Below are positions 1-8,037 of a DNA stretch of 64,000 nt, piece by piece. The stretch is taken from the NCBI RefSeq assembly GCF_000332645.1, contig NZ_AMXN01000004.1, forward strand, positions 434,001-498,000, read 5' to 3'. The notes below the pieces were generated by a model. That model saw only the letters and a program-made list of their open reading frames with translations. It had not been told where the DNA came from and made no database searches. This DNA comes from Bacillus inaquosorum KCTC 13429. Lineage in GTDB: Bacteria > Bacillota > Bacilli > Bacillales > Bacillaceae. Numbering within the stretch: position 1 is the first letter of the stretch; every line of letters starts with the position of its first letter. The position numbers and the translations under genes are program-made.

Positions 1-1
1 A

Positions 2-211
2 CGCTTAAAATCAGACGGGCTTGCATTAAAAGACCAGCTGATCAAAGCGGCAAAAGAAAGCACGGATGTCATTAAAGACGTAAGCGGCGAGCTTCAAACG
101 TCCATTAAAAAATGGCAGGAAGAGATCAAACCTCACCAGCAGGATCTGCAAAAAGAAATCGCTGATATCGAAGAGAAAATCAGACAGCTGGAGAAAACCT
201 TACAAAACTAA
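2..211 (+). CDS. yhaH: YhaH, YtxH-domain protein (3' part only)
   Basis: The reading frame is open from the left edge to a TAA at 209-211, so only the last 69 codons are present. The visible part is a highly charged Lys/Glu/Gln-rich helix, probably coiled coil, ending in EKTLQN. This fits the C-terminal half of YhaH, a small YtxH-type protein with an N-terminal membrane anchor that lies outside the window. It sits just upstream of scoC on the same strand and is followed by a strong terminator. The function is unknown; the name rests on position and the character of the tail. Confidence 0.75.
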   Translation, partial: RLKSDGLALKDQLIKAAKESTDVIKDVSGELQTSIKKWQEEIKPHQQDLQKEIADIEEKIRQLEKTLQN

Positions 212-230
212 TATCCTATTCAAAAGAAAA

Positions 231-265
231 AAATGCGGGCCAAACTTGGACCCGCATTTTTTTTT
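231..265 (+). terminator. Rho-independent terminator after yhaH
   Basis: The stem AATGCGGG/CCCGCATT has a short loop and is followed directly by nine T residues. It separates yhaH from scoC. Confidence 0.9.
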
Positions 266-388
266 GCTGAAAAAGCCTCTCACCGCAATGGTTTGTGAAT
301 TTATTAAAAAATTCTTAAATTTTCATCTTTATTAATCTTTATTTTATTGGCATAATAGAGAAAAAGAAAAAGAGAAGCAGGTGACGTA

Positions 389-1000
389 ATGAATCGAGTG
401 GAACCGCCCTATGATGTGAAAGAGGCTCTGGTCTTCACCCAGAAAATGGCTCAGCTTAGCAAGGCTCTTTGGAAATCAATTGAGAAGGATTGGCAGCAAT
501 GGCTCAAACCGTATGACCTGAATATTAATGAGCATCATATTTTATGGATTGCGTATCAATTGAATGGAGCTTCCATTTCTGAAATCGCGAAATTCGGGGT
601 CATGCACGTATCAACCGCATTCAACTTTTCAAAAAAGCTGGAAGAACGAGGATATTTAAGGTTCTCTAAACGGCTGAATGATAAACGGAACACATACGTT
701 CAATTGACAGAGGAAGGCACTGAGGTATTCTGGAGCTTGCTTGAGGAATTTGATCCGACTCGCAATGCGGTTTTTAAAGGGTCACAGCCTCTGTATCATT
801 TATTCGGAAAATTCCCTGAAGTGGCAGAAATGATGTGTATGATACGCCATATCTACGGCGATGATTTTATGGAAATTTTCGAAACGTCACTCACCAATAT
901 TGACAATGACTTTGAAAGCGTAAACGGAAAACTGAAGAAAAAAGCAAAGGACAGTGCTGCGGATGAACCGGCAGAAGAGCTCGAACCTGTAAACAGTTAA
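389..1000 (+). CDS. scoC: Transition-state regulator ScoC (Hpr), MarR family
   Basis: This 203-residue protein is the MarR-type regulator that in B. subtilis represses extracellular protease genes such as aprE and nprE and influences sporulation. The winged helix-turn-helix spans roughly residues 45-115 ([19 protein letters not shown], then [16 protein letters not shown] and the wing [17 protein letters not shown]). A long C-terminal helical part ends in an acidic tail. The ATG follows the RBS GAAGCAGGTGA at 374-384. Length and sequence agree with the 168 protein. Its stop codon overlaps the convergent yhaI stop by four bases. The 90 bases upstream are very AT-rich and include CATAATAG around 351-358, a plausible -10 element. 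Confidence 0.95.
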   Translation: MNRVEPPYDVKEALVFTQKMAQLSKALWKSIEKDWQQWLKPYDLNINEHHILWIAYQLNGASISEIAKFGVMHVSTAFNFSKKLEERGYLRFSKRLNDKRNTYVQLTEEGTEVFWSLLEEFDPTRNAVFKGSQPLYHLFGKFPEVAEMMCMIRHIYGDDFMEIFETSLTNIDNDFESVNGKLKKKAKDSAADEPAEELEPVNS

Positions 1001-1338
1001 TCGAAGTGCTTCATGATGTCGATAAACACTTCCATCAGCTCTTGATAAAGCCCCTGCTCATACAGGGCAAAAATCGTTTCATGAACATCCAATTTTTCAT
1101 TCAGCTGTCCGGCAAAAAGCGCAAGGAGCTTATCGAAAGTTACAAATCCTTGCGCTTTTTGTGTTGCCAACTCTTCTGACAACTCATCGCAAATCCTCAT
1201 AACCTCTTCCCCTTCTTCCTTGCTCAGCCCTTTATCAATGAGAAGCGCATAGAAGGGGTACCTGTCCATATCTACTGTTTTCACTAATAATTGTATGTAA
1301 TATTCTAATCGCTCAATGCGATGATCCATCGAATCCAT
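997..1338 (-). CDS. yhaI: YhaI, DUF1878 protein
   Basis: A 113-residue, mostly helical acidic protein of the YhaI/DUF1878 family, with no known function. There is no signal peptide or membrane segment. I chose the ATG at 1338 (protein begins [14 protein letters not shown]). A GTG three codons upstream would add MVW but has no better ribosome site, and AGAAGTGG lies 5 bases before the ATG. The gene converges with scoC and shares the tail-to-tail bases 997-1000, so the two transcripts overlap at their ends. Confidence 0.85.
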   Translation of the reverse strand: MDSMDHRIERLEYYIQLLVKTVDMDRYPFYALLIDKGLSKEEGEEVMRICDELSEELATQKAQGFVTFDKLLALFAGQLNEKLDVHETIFALYEQGLYQELMEVFIDIMKHFD

Positions 1339-1544
1339 CCACACCACTTCTTTCTATCTTTAATCTTATTTTAGCTGATAATTCACTGAGAAGAAAGTTC
1401 TAACCCCATATTTCGCAGTTTGTTTGCTTGTTTCAAAAAAATACCTGCTACACGATATTTTTTCTTAAAAAGCATTGATTTTTTCTCTTGGGAGGAGTAA
1501 ATTATTTTGAGATTCTATTCAAGATGTATGGAAGGATGACTTTG

Positions 1545-2063
1545 ATGAATTGCTGGAAGACCATAAATCTCATGAAGGATTATGGTGCCGTTCGCATAAT
1601 ATTAACTGCTGTATGTTTTATGATTTTGGTTTTTATATCTACCTTTTTAGCATTTGAGCTGCTGCGGCCTGGCACAAGCTTAAGCGATGAATATGTACCT
1701 TTATTCGGCGGTTTGCTCGTCGTTATTTTATTTGTACATAAAGTCATCCATGTCCTGCCAATCATCTGCAAAAAAAGAAAAATAGAAAAAAAGTTTTACA
1801 TATTGCGCATGCGCACATGGAAACGAATACCAAAAACAACAATGCTGATTTCGCTCGTAAGCCCATTTTTGCTGATTACGCCTGTATTGTTTTACGCCGC
1901 GCTGGCATTTCCGAATCACGCCCATTATTTCTGCATGATTTCGGGCATTCATGCCGGCTACTGTCTGCCTGACTTTTTGCTGGCTCTCAAGCTGATACAA
2001 GCGCCGAAAGCCTGTTTTATTGATCAGGAAGAGGACGGCTTGGATATTCTTGTTGAAAAGTAG
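1545..2063 (+). CDS. yhaJ: YhaJ-like DUF3267 membrane protein
   Basis: The 172 residues begin [14 protein letters not shown], typical of the DUF3267 family, which is described as putative zincin-like membrane proteins. Hydrophobic segments lie near residues 18-42, 52-68 and 105-125. The HxxxH between the early segments reads HKVIH, so the acid expected in a HExxH metalloprotease is Lys and peptidase activity is doubtful. I chose ATG 1545 because AAGGA lies 8 bases upstream. The frame is open further up to 1488, and a much better GGGAGGAG at 1489-1497 precedes an out-of-frame TTG (see findings), so the true start is uncertain. Confidence 0.7.
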   Translation: MNCWKTINLMKDYGAVRIILTAVCFMILVFISTFLAFELLRPGTSLSDEYVPLFGGLLVVILFVHKVIHVLPIICKKRKIEKKFYILRMRTWKRIPKTTMLISLVSPFLLITPVLFYAALAFPNHAHYFCMISGIHAGYCLPDFLLALKLIQAPKACFIDQEEDGLDILVEK

Positions 2064-2170
2064 TCAAACCTTGGCGCTAGTGGCGATTTTTCAATTTGCA
2101 TTCTATCTTTTTTAATAAATATTTGGTAATGTAATATGGGACAGTTCAGAGAGAGGGGGAATCTCCCATC

Positions 2171-2353
2171 ATTTTATTCTATTTTATCGTGGCTGCCATG
2201 TTTATTTTATACTTCATAAACAGGCTCACCAATACATTATGCCTTGTCAGAGAGATTCCTGAAGAGCGGCAGGATAAGGTATTCCGATTTATTAATGTAT
2301 CTATATTAATTTTACTGATCTCTTCGTTTGTGGAGATCTCCTTTACTGTGTAA
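2171..2353 (+). CDS. Small membrane protein, start uncertain
   Basis: An open frame ends at TAA 2351-2353 and reads VAAMFILYFINRLTNTLCLV, a short charged middle (REIPEERQDKVFRF), then NVSILILLISSFVEIS. This is two hydrophobic segments joined by a charged loop. The purine run GAGAGGGGGA (2151-2160) is a good ribosome site, but the codons at suitable distance are ATC 2168 or ATT 2171. The first standard start, GTG 2189, is 28 bases away. Either a rare start is used or the gene is degraded. A 168 counterpart (perhaps yhzF) is likely but I cannot confirm the name. Confidence 0.5.
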   Translation: MLFYFIVAAMFILYFINRLTNTLCLVREIPEERQDKVFRFINVSILILLISSFVEISFTV

Positions 2354-2360
2354 ATATGAA

Positions 2361-2401
2361 AGAAAGCATAGCTGCTGATTAAGCAGCTATGCTTTCTTAT
2401 T
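2361..2401. terminator. Bidirectional terminator, 16-bp perfect stem
   Basis: The inverted repeat AGAAAGCATAGCTGCT/AGCAGCTATGCTTTCT has a 5-base loop. T-rich flanks on both sides suit the rightward small membrane gene and the leftward spore peptide gene. Confidence 0.85.
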
Positions 2402-2405
2402 TTGA

Positions 2406-2492
2406 TTAGTACAGCCAAGAAGCGCCGATGATAATCAATAAAATGAACAAAACAACCAATAAAGCGAAACCGCCTGCAAATACTTCACCCAT
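2406..2492 (-). CDS. 28-residue YjcZ-type sporulation peptide
   Basis: A very short gene, from ATG at 2492 to TAA at 2406. The product begins MGEVFAGGFALLVVLFILLI and ends IIGASWLY. Strong AGGAGGTG lies about 7 bases before the ATG. The Gly-rich start and single long hydrophobic helix ending in aromatic residues match the YjcZ/SscA group of tiny hydrophobic spore proteins. It lies in tandem with a close relative at 2617-2703, and each has its own terminator. The 168 name may be yhzE; I leave the symbol empty. Confidence 0.8.
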   Translation of the reverse strand: MGEVFAGGFALLVVLFILLIIIGASWLY

Positions 2493-2582
2493 CTTGAAAA
2501 GCACCTCCTGTAAAAAGCTTTATTTACCAATTACATCTTATGCAATTCATGATTGAAACGATTAGGCGCTAGTGAAAATAAA

Positions 2583-2607
2583 GGATCGCTTATCGTGCAA
2601 GCGATCC
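2583..2607 (-). terminator. Terminator after the second spore peptide gene
   Basis: Stem GGATCGCTT/AAGCGATCC with a 7-base loop, followed on the minus strand by TTTATTTTC. Confidence 0.75.
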
Positions 2608-2616
2608 CCGGGCTGC

Positions 2617-2703
2617 TTAGTAGATGTAAGCTGCACCTACGATGATAAGCAAAATGAACAGTACTACGAGCAACGCGAAGCCGTTAGAGTATCCTCCGCT
2701 CAT
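2617..2703 (-). CDS. sscA: SscA-like 28-residue spore coat assembly peptide
   Basis: The peptide begins MSGGYSNGFALLVVLFILLI and ends IVGAAYIY, from an ATG at 2703 preceded by AAGGAGGT. It is the archetype of the YjcZ/SscA family; in B. subtilis SscA is a 28-residue mother-cell protein needed for proper spore coat assembly. The neighbouring copy at 2406-2492 shares the core FALLVVLFILLI. Assigning sscA to this copy rather than the other is from memory and is the uncertain part. Confidence 0.65.
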   Translation of the reverse strand: MSGGYSNGFALLVVLFILLIIVGAAYIY

Positions 2704-2862
2704 GTTACATACCTCCTTTTCTTGATCAATATATAAGTATGTCATCAGCAAAAGTTTGACTAGACGAATGCCCTTTATTTAAAATCTTTTTACAGAAAGC
2801 CACAATATGTTATGATACGCATAGGCAATTTAATTTGGAATGATTAGGAGTGTTTGAAAACC

Positions 2863-3738
2863 ATGAAGAAAATCGCAATAGCAGCTATTACCGCTACAAG
2901 CATCCTCGCTCTCAGTGCTTGCAGCGGCGGCGACAAAGAAGTCATCGCAAAAACAGACGCAGGCGATGTAACAAAAGGCGAGCTTTACACAAACATGAAG
3001 AAAACAGCTGGCGCAAGCGTACTGACACAGCTGGTGCAAGAAAAAGTATTAGACAAGAAATATAAAGTTACAGATAAAGAAATTGACAACAAGCTGAAAG
3101 AATACAAATCACAGCTTGGCGATCAATATACTGCCCTCGAAGAGCAATACGGAAAAGATTACCTTAAAGAGCAAGTAAAATATGAATTACTGACACAAAA
3201 AGCCGCTAAAGATAACATCAAAGTAACAGATGCCGATATCAAAGAGTACTGGGAAGGCTTAAAAGGCAAAATCCGTGCAAGCCATATCCTTGTCGCTGAT
3301 AAAAAGACAGCTGAAGAAGTAGAGAAAAAGCTGAAAAAAGGCGAGAAATTTGAAGACCTTGCGAAAGAATACTCTACAGACAGCTCTGCTTCAAAAGGCG
3401 GGGACCTTGGTTGGTTCGCAAAAGACGGTATGGTGGCTGAATTCAGCAAAGCTGCATTCAAATTAAAAACAGGTGAAGTCAGTGATCCTGTAAAATCACA
3501 ATACGGCTATCACATCATTAAAAAGACAGAAGAACGCGGTAAATACGAAGATATGAAAAAAGAGCTGAAATCTGAAGTGCTTGAACAAAAACTAAATGAC
3601 AGCAATGCCGTTCAGGAAGCTGTTCAAAAAGTCATGAAGAAAGCTGACATCGAAGTAAAAGATAAAGAACTAAAAGACACATTCAATACATCTTCTACAA
3701 ACAGCAGCACTTCTTCCTCTTCAAACAGTTCTAAATAA
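2863..3738 (+). CDS. prsA: PrsA, extracytoplasmic foldase lipoprotein
   Basis: A 291-residue membrane-anchored parvulin-type peptidyl-prolyl isomerase that helps secreted proteins fold at the membrane-wall interface. The lipoprotein signal is MKKIAIAAITATSILALSAC, with the lipid-modified Cys at residue 20. The parvulin domain starts near residue 130 (IRASHILVADKKTAEEV) and ends with GYHIIKKTEERGKY, flanked by Lys-rich helical arms and a Ser/Thr/Asn-rich C-terminal tail. A TTG nine bases upstream also fits the AGGAG, but the ATG matches the canonical protein. Within the domain, WFAKDGMVAEFSKAAF is one residue shorter than the 168 sequence as I remember it. Confidence 0.97.
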   Translation: MKKIAIAAITATSILALSACSGGDKEVIAKTDAGDVTKGELYTNMKKTAGASVLTQLVQEKVLDKKYKVTDKEIDNKLKEYKSQLGDQYTALEEQYGKDYLKEQVKYELLTQKAAKDNIKVTDADIKEYWEGLKGKIRASHILVADKKTAEEVEKKLKKGEKFEDLAKEYSTDSSASKGGDLGWFAKDGMVAEFSKAAFKLKTGEVSDPVKSQYGYHIIKKTEERGKYEDMKKELKSEVLEQKLNDSNAVQEAVQKVMKKADIEVKDKELKDTFNTSSTNSSTSSSSNSSK

Positions 3739-3740
3739 TA

Positions 3741-3782
3741 AAAAAAGCTGTGCACGCTCATTGAGCTGCACAGCTTTTTTTA
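3741..3782. terminator. Bidirectional terminator between prsA and yhaL
   Basis: Stem AAAAAAGCTGTGCA/TGCACAGCTTTTTT with a 12-base loop. The yhaL stop codon lies in its right edge. Confidence 0.9.
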
Positions 3783-3992
3783 TGCAATAGAATGGTTTGG
3801 ATTTTCTTCGTCATGCTGCTGAGAACTGCGGCGTTCTCTCTCCTTTTCCATCCTCTCCATATAAATCTGCCCTTCTTTTTCAATAAAGGACTGGTCTACT
3901 TTTTCTTCCTCTTTGGCTGCCGCCACAAGTTTATATGCACTGAAAATGATGCCTACAATACAAAGATACACCCACCATGGAAAAAATAACAC
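3780..3992 (-). CDS. yhaL: YhaL, sporulation-associated small membrane protein
   Basis: Seventy residues starting with GTG at 3992: one N-terminal membrane helix (LFFPWWVYLCIVGIIFSAYK) and a charged tail rich in Glu, Arg and Lys (ERMEKERERRSS). I chose the GTG because GGGGGAGGA lies 4-5 bases upstream; an ATG at 4034 would add 14 residues without a site. The 168 homolog is 70 residues and annotated as a sporulation protein of unknown mechanism. It converges with prsA. Confidence 0.85.
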   Translation of the reverse strand: MLFFPWWVYLCIVGIIFSAYKLVAAAKEEEKVDQSFIEKEGQIYMERMEKERERRSSQQHDEENPNHSIA

Positions 3993-4073
3993 GGGTTCCT
4001 CCCCCTTTTGCATAGATTCTTTATTCTTAACCATATGCGGGAATGAGACGAGTTATGAGCGGCAAAAGCGCAT

Positions 4074-4115
4074 AAAAAAGGACTGACCTGAATGTATCAG
4101 CATCAGTCCTTTTTT
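4074..4115 (-). terminator. Terminator of the yhaONM operon
   Basis: Stem AAAAAAGGACTGA/TCAGTCCTTTTTTG with a loop of about 16 bases, directly after the yhaM stop. Confidence 0.85.
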
Positions 4116-4117
4116 GT

Positions 4118-5062
4118 TTATTTGTGAAAAGTCGGTTTATAAAAGGAACGGTTTTCCAGCGCAAATACACGTTCAGTGTACTCGCCCGGCTTCACGCGCT
4201 CAAGCGCTCTGTCCATCATATTCATTTTCGCATCCAGGTTGTCTATATAATGTAATATTTCCGCTTCTTTCACCATCGGCGGTTTCGGGCTGCCCCATTC
4301 TGCTTTGCCGTGGTGACTTAAAATTAAGTGCTGAAGAATTAACACCTCTTCAGAATCGATTTGAAGCTCCTCAGCCGCTTTTGACAGCTCTGTCACCATA
4401 ATCGAAATATGGCCGAGCAAATTGCCTTCAACCGTATAAGAAGTGGAAACAGGGCCGGACAGCTCTTTCACTTTTCCAAGATCATGCAGGATAACACCGG
4501 CATAAAGCAGATCACGGTCAAGAGACGGATATAAATCTGCAATGGATTTCGCCAGATTCAGCATAGAGACGACATGATACGCTAAACCTGAGACAAACTC
4601 ATGGTGGTTTTTCGTAGCCGCAGGATAATCCATAAATTCAGCTTCGTGTTTTTTGACTAAAAACCTTGTGATCCGCTGGATATTCGGATTTTTCATTTCA
4701 AATATATATTGAGTGATGGTATCCATCATTTCATTTTTCGGAATCGGCGCGGTTTCTAAAAAATCATCAATATTGACGTTTTCATGCTCGCTTACCGGCC
4801 TGATATTTCTCAGCTTCAGCTGGGTGCGCCCGCGGTAATGATGAACATCCCCCACGACCTTCACAATCGTCTGCGGCGCATAGGTCACTTCATCACTTTG
4901 CTTGGCATCCCACAGCTTCGCTTCAATATCACCTGACTGGTCTTGCAGCATCAGCGTTAAAAACGGTTTCCCATTGCTTGCAATCCCTTTTGTCAAGGAT
5001 TTAATCAATAGATATTGGTCCACCTGTTCGCCAACCTCATGTAGCATAATCCCTTTAGCCAT
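4118..5062 (-). CDS. yhaM: YhaM, 3'-5' exoribonuclease
   Basis: This 314-residue protein joins an N-terminal OB-fold (about residues 10-95, [19 protein letters not shown]) to a C-terminal HD hydrolase domain. The HD metal ligands are visible in [21 protein letters not shown] and HLILSHHG. B. subtilis YhaM is a Mn2+-dependent 3'-to-5' exonuclease acting on RNA and ssDNA. It is the last gene of a leftward set yhaO-yhaN-yhaM, with 73 bases between yhaN and yhaM, which couples an SbcCD-like pair with a nuclease. Confidence 0.95.
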   Translation of the reverse strand: MAKGIMLHEVGEQVDQYLLIKSLTKGIASNGKPFLTLMLQDQSGDIEAKLWDAKQSDEVTYAPQTIVKVVGDVHHYRGRTQLKLRNIRPVSEHENVNIDDFLETAPIPKNEMMDTITQYIFEMKNPNIQRITRFLVKKHEAEFMDYPAATKNHHEFVSGLAYHVVSMLNLAKSIADLYPSLDRDLLYAGVILHDLGKVKELSGPVSTSYTVEGNLLGHISIMVTELSKAAEELQIDSEEVLILQHLILSHHGKAEWGSPKPPMVKEAEILHYIDNLDAKMNMMDRALERVKPGEYTERVFALENRSFYKPTFHK

Positions 5063-5135
5063 TCTATTAAAGCTCCCTCCGTATCTTACATAATATCAGT
5101 ATATCACATACCGATTTACAGCTATAGAACCTCTT

Positions 5136-8033
5136 TTATGACACCAAATGGATGATCTGACTGCTTTGAAATGCATCTTTAACATGATCATGGCATGTAA
5201 AATACAAAATCTGCCTTCCGCCTTCAGATAAATCATAAAGAACGTCTAATACACGTTTCAGCCTTTCCTGATCAAAATGGACAAAGCTGTCGTCAAGCTG
5301 GAACGGTAGCCTGGCCCAATCATGACGTGTAACGGCCAGAGCAAATCGGATCGCTGTATACAGCTGCTCACACGTCCCTTGTGATAGCTCTTCGGCATGA
5401 TAAACAGTTCCATCACAATGCATGACCATAATGGAATCATCCGTTTCAGAAAAATAAATCGTCTTGTAGCTTCCATCAGTCAATGGACGGAAAAATTCTC
5501 CGGCGGTCTCCAGAAGGCGCGGAAGCTCGACTTTTTTATGACGCTCCAATTTATTTCTGATCACCTGTTTGATCATTTGTATTGAGGCCCATTTTTTAGC
5601 GGTTTCTTTGACACGCTCTTTTTGCATTTCCGTTTGCAGCTTGAGGTCTGAGACCAATCCCGACGCCTCTAATTGTTCCTGTTTGACGAAGAGCAGTGCG
5701 ATTTGACTCCGAAGCTGTTGGATCTCCTCAGTCAGCCATTCTTTTCTTTCATTCTCAACGAATTGCTTGTTTTTCAATTCAGTAAGCGTATTGGAATCCG
5801 CCAGTTCAATCTCCTCTGGGTGTCCGCCTTGAAGCTGTGCGTTTATGTGATGAAGTTTGATCTCCATGTCCTTCAATTTCTTGCTGATGTCTGCAATGGC
5901 GCAAAACTCATTTCTGTCTTTTACAGCCGCCGCGGCAAATAACTGTTCGATCTGGGCTTGAAAATACTGTATTTCTTGCTCCAGCTCCAGCAGCTGCTCC
6001 TTTGTATAATGAATATCTGTTTCAATTCCCTTTTTTTGCTTCTCGATTTCTTTTTCACGTTCAACGTTTTTTTGCAATGTGTGAAGGGCGTCCGAAATAG
6101 AGATGTTCTCACTATGATTCTCAGACATAAGCTTTCTGACGCGTTCTTCGAATGTGCGCCGGTGTTTTTTCAGCCGTCCGGCTTCAATTGTCAGCTCATG
6201 CTTTTTCTTCACTTCTTTTTTGACATCCTTCATTAAGCTGTAAGCATCAAGCAAAAAAGACGGATCTTCCTTGAATCCGAGCTCCTTCATAAAACGCTCG
6301 ACCTGAGTAAAGGACGGGGCCATATCGGCTTCCCACTGTTCAAACTGCTGGATGACCCTTTCATAAGCCGTCTCTTTTTGCTGGAGCACTGCCCGCTGTG
6401 TGATGAGATGCTGTTTATTGCGGTCATCCTCCCATAACGCTTCTCGAAGCGCTTCGGCTTCTGCCGGCGAAATGTCCGTCATTGGCTGTCTCGGCTCCCC
6501 GCTGTTTCGGGAAGACGGTGTTTTTTTCCCTGATGCAAGCCAATACACGATAAGAGCAGCCCCGATACTTATGGCGGGAATCCATTGCTGCAGCATCAGA
6601 AATAGAACGATGAACAACATACCAGCTGCAATAACAGTCTTTTTCTGTTTTGCCTGCTGCCTTTCAAAAAACTTCAGCTGTTCTCTCAGCTTCGCTTGCT
6701 CCTGATGCTGCCCCTGTGCTTCATCATATGCTTTAAGAGCCGCTTCTTTATCTTTTCTTTGGCTGTTTTCAAGGATGGCGGACGAAGCAGCATGAACAGC
6801 CTTTTCTGCGTCTTCCAGCTCTTGCCGGGCAAGTTCAAACGTCTCATCAAGCTGCCGTTTTCTGTCTCTTGCCTGTACGTATTGCTGCACCGCCTGCTGA
6901 AGCTGCCATTCATAGTCATATGACGTGTTCATATTCAAAAGCTCATTTTCATCCGTTTTATTGAGCTGTTCCAGCCCGGCCGCTGCCTGTGCAGACGACT
7001 GGCGCAGCTGTGCCTGAATGGCGGCGAGCTGTTCTCCGCAGGATTGATACATATGAAACCCTGCCGAAAGCTCTTGTATCAGCGTTTCTTTCGCCAATAT
7101 TTCTTTATCCGGGTTAAGCTTTTGCATCTGCTTGTCCAGTTCTGCCATCTTCACCCGAAGTGCCTCAAGCTGTGCGGATTTCGGGTGAAGATGGGATTCA
7201 TACTTTTCCAGCTGATGCAGCCCGTCAGCCGGAAATTGTCCCGCCCGTTCCGGATATTGAGCAATCGCCTGTTCCAGCGCCGCTTTTTCATTTTGCAGCG
7301 GCTTCAGCTCAATCGCTCCCTCAATGGTTCGGATATGTCCTGCCGCCTCCTTCAATTCGGTTTCTGCCGCTGCAAGACGGGCTTCAAGCGTTCTTTTTTT
7401 CTCAAGAAGCTGATGATAGCCCGCTTCCTCTGCTTCCGCCTGTTTGAGCTTCGCTGTCAGCTGCTTAAGCGTTTCCAGCTCCTGATTCAATTGAGGGTTT
7501 CGCCCGTTTGGTTTATAGAGCCTTTCGCTTTCCTTTGCCAGTCTTGAATCAAGTTTAGATACGGCCTCGGCGCCAAACAAGCTGGAAAACAGCAGAAATT
7601 CCCCAATCTTGTCCCGATTAAAGGCGTGAATTTCCTGCAGCCCGAATACGTCAAACGAATAAATGGCTTTGTACAGCACCCTGTCCGTGCCCTGGAATAG
7701 CTGCTTTAAAAAATCTCCCTGCTTCACTTCGCCCTTTTCTGTGTACACTCTCAGCTTTTCGGCAGTCCCTTTCGTCCGTTCGATCTTCAACACCCCATAC
7801 TCAGGATGTTCAGCTTCAAGAACACCGCCGTAGACACCGCCTGTTTTCGGTTCATATTTTTTCGTTTTCGGAAAACCGAACAGCATGCTTTCAATAAATG
7901 ACATCATCGTCGTTTTTCCTGCCTCATTTAATCCGTAGATTAATTGGACAGGTGAGGCGGAAAAGTGAAAGGTCCGATTGGAAAATTTCCCGTAATGGTA
8001 GATATGTAAAGATTTAATTCGCAAAGCTTTCAC
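5136..8033 (-). CDS. yhaN: YhaN, SbcC/Rad50-like ATPase
   Basis: About 965 residues. The ATPase head is split: Walker A GLNEAGKTT near residue 31, and the signature LSQGTCEQLYTAIRFALA with Walker B LPFQLDDSF near the C-terminus. Long coiled coils lie between. In the middle, two hydrophobic stretches (TVIAAGMLFIVLFLMLQQWI and AISIGAALIVYWLA) could insert in a membrane, unusual for SbcC proteins. I chose GTG 8033: ATGAGG is 6 bases upstream and it starts 4 bases past the yhaO stop; a TTG at 8048 is the alternative. Partner of the Mre11-like YhaO; the pair probably processes DNA ends. Confidence 0.9.
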   Translation of the reverse strand: MKALRIKSLHIYHYGKFSNRTFHFSASPVQLIYGLNEAGKTTMMSFIESMLFGFPKTKKYEPKTGGVYGGVLEAEHPEYGVLKIERTKGTAEKLRVYTEKGEVKQGDFLKQLFQGTDRVLYKAIYSFDVFGLQEIHAFNRDKIGEFLLFSSLFGAEAVSKLDSRLAKESERLYKPNGRNPQLNQELETLKQLTAKLKQAEAEEAGYHQLLEKKRTLEARLAAAETELKEAAGHIRTIEGAIELKPLQNEKAALEQAIAQYPERAGQFPADGLHQLEKYESHLHPKSAQLEALRVKMAELDKQMQKLNPDKEILAKETLIQELSAGFHMYQSCGEQLAAIQAQLRQSSAQAAAGLEQLNKTDENELLNMNTSYDYEWQLQQAVQQYVQARDRKRQLDETFELARQELEDAEKAVHAASSAILENSQRKDKEAALKAYDEAQGQHQEQAKLREQLKFFERQQAKQKKTVIAAGMLFIVLFLMLQQWIPAISIGAALIVYWLASGKKTPSSRNSGEPRQPMTDISPAEAEALREALWEDDRNKQHLITQRAVLQQKETAYERVIQQFEQWEADMAPSFTQVERFMKELGFKEDPSFLLDAYSLMKDVKKEVKKKHELTIEAGRLKKHRRTFEERVRKLMSENHSENISISDALHTLQKNVEREKEIEKQKKGIETDIHYTKEQLLELEQEIQYFQAQIEQLFAAAAVKDRNEFCAIADISKKLKDMEIKLHHINAQLQGGHPEEIELADSNTLTELKNKQFVENERKEWLTEEIQQLRSQIALLFVKQEQLEASGLVSDLKLQTEMQKERVKETAKKWASIQMIKQVIRNKLERHKKVELPRLLETAGEFFRPLTDGSYKTIYFSETDDSIMVMHCDGTVYHAEELSQGTCEQLYTAIRFALAVTRHDWARLPFQLDDSFVHFDQERLKRVLDVLYDLSEGGRQILYFTCHDHVKDAFQSSQIIHLVS

Positions 8034-8037
8034 CGCC

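Noticed and set aside
2854-2862. TTG start of prsA nine bases upstream
   Set aside because: The spacing is acceptable, but the ATG at 2863 gives the canonical signal peptide and protein length.
7044-7547. Rightward 167-codon frame, and other long frames antisense to yhaN
   Set aside because: They lie opposite a conserved, intact gene, have no ribosome site and have the skewed composition of shadow frames.
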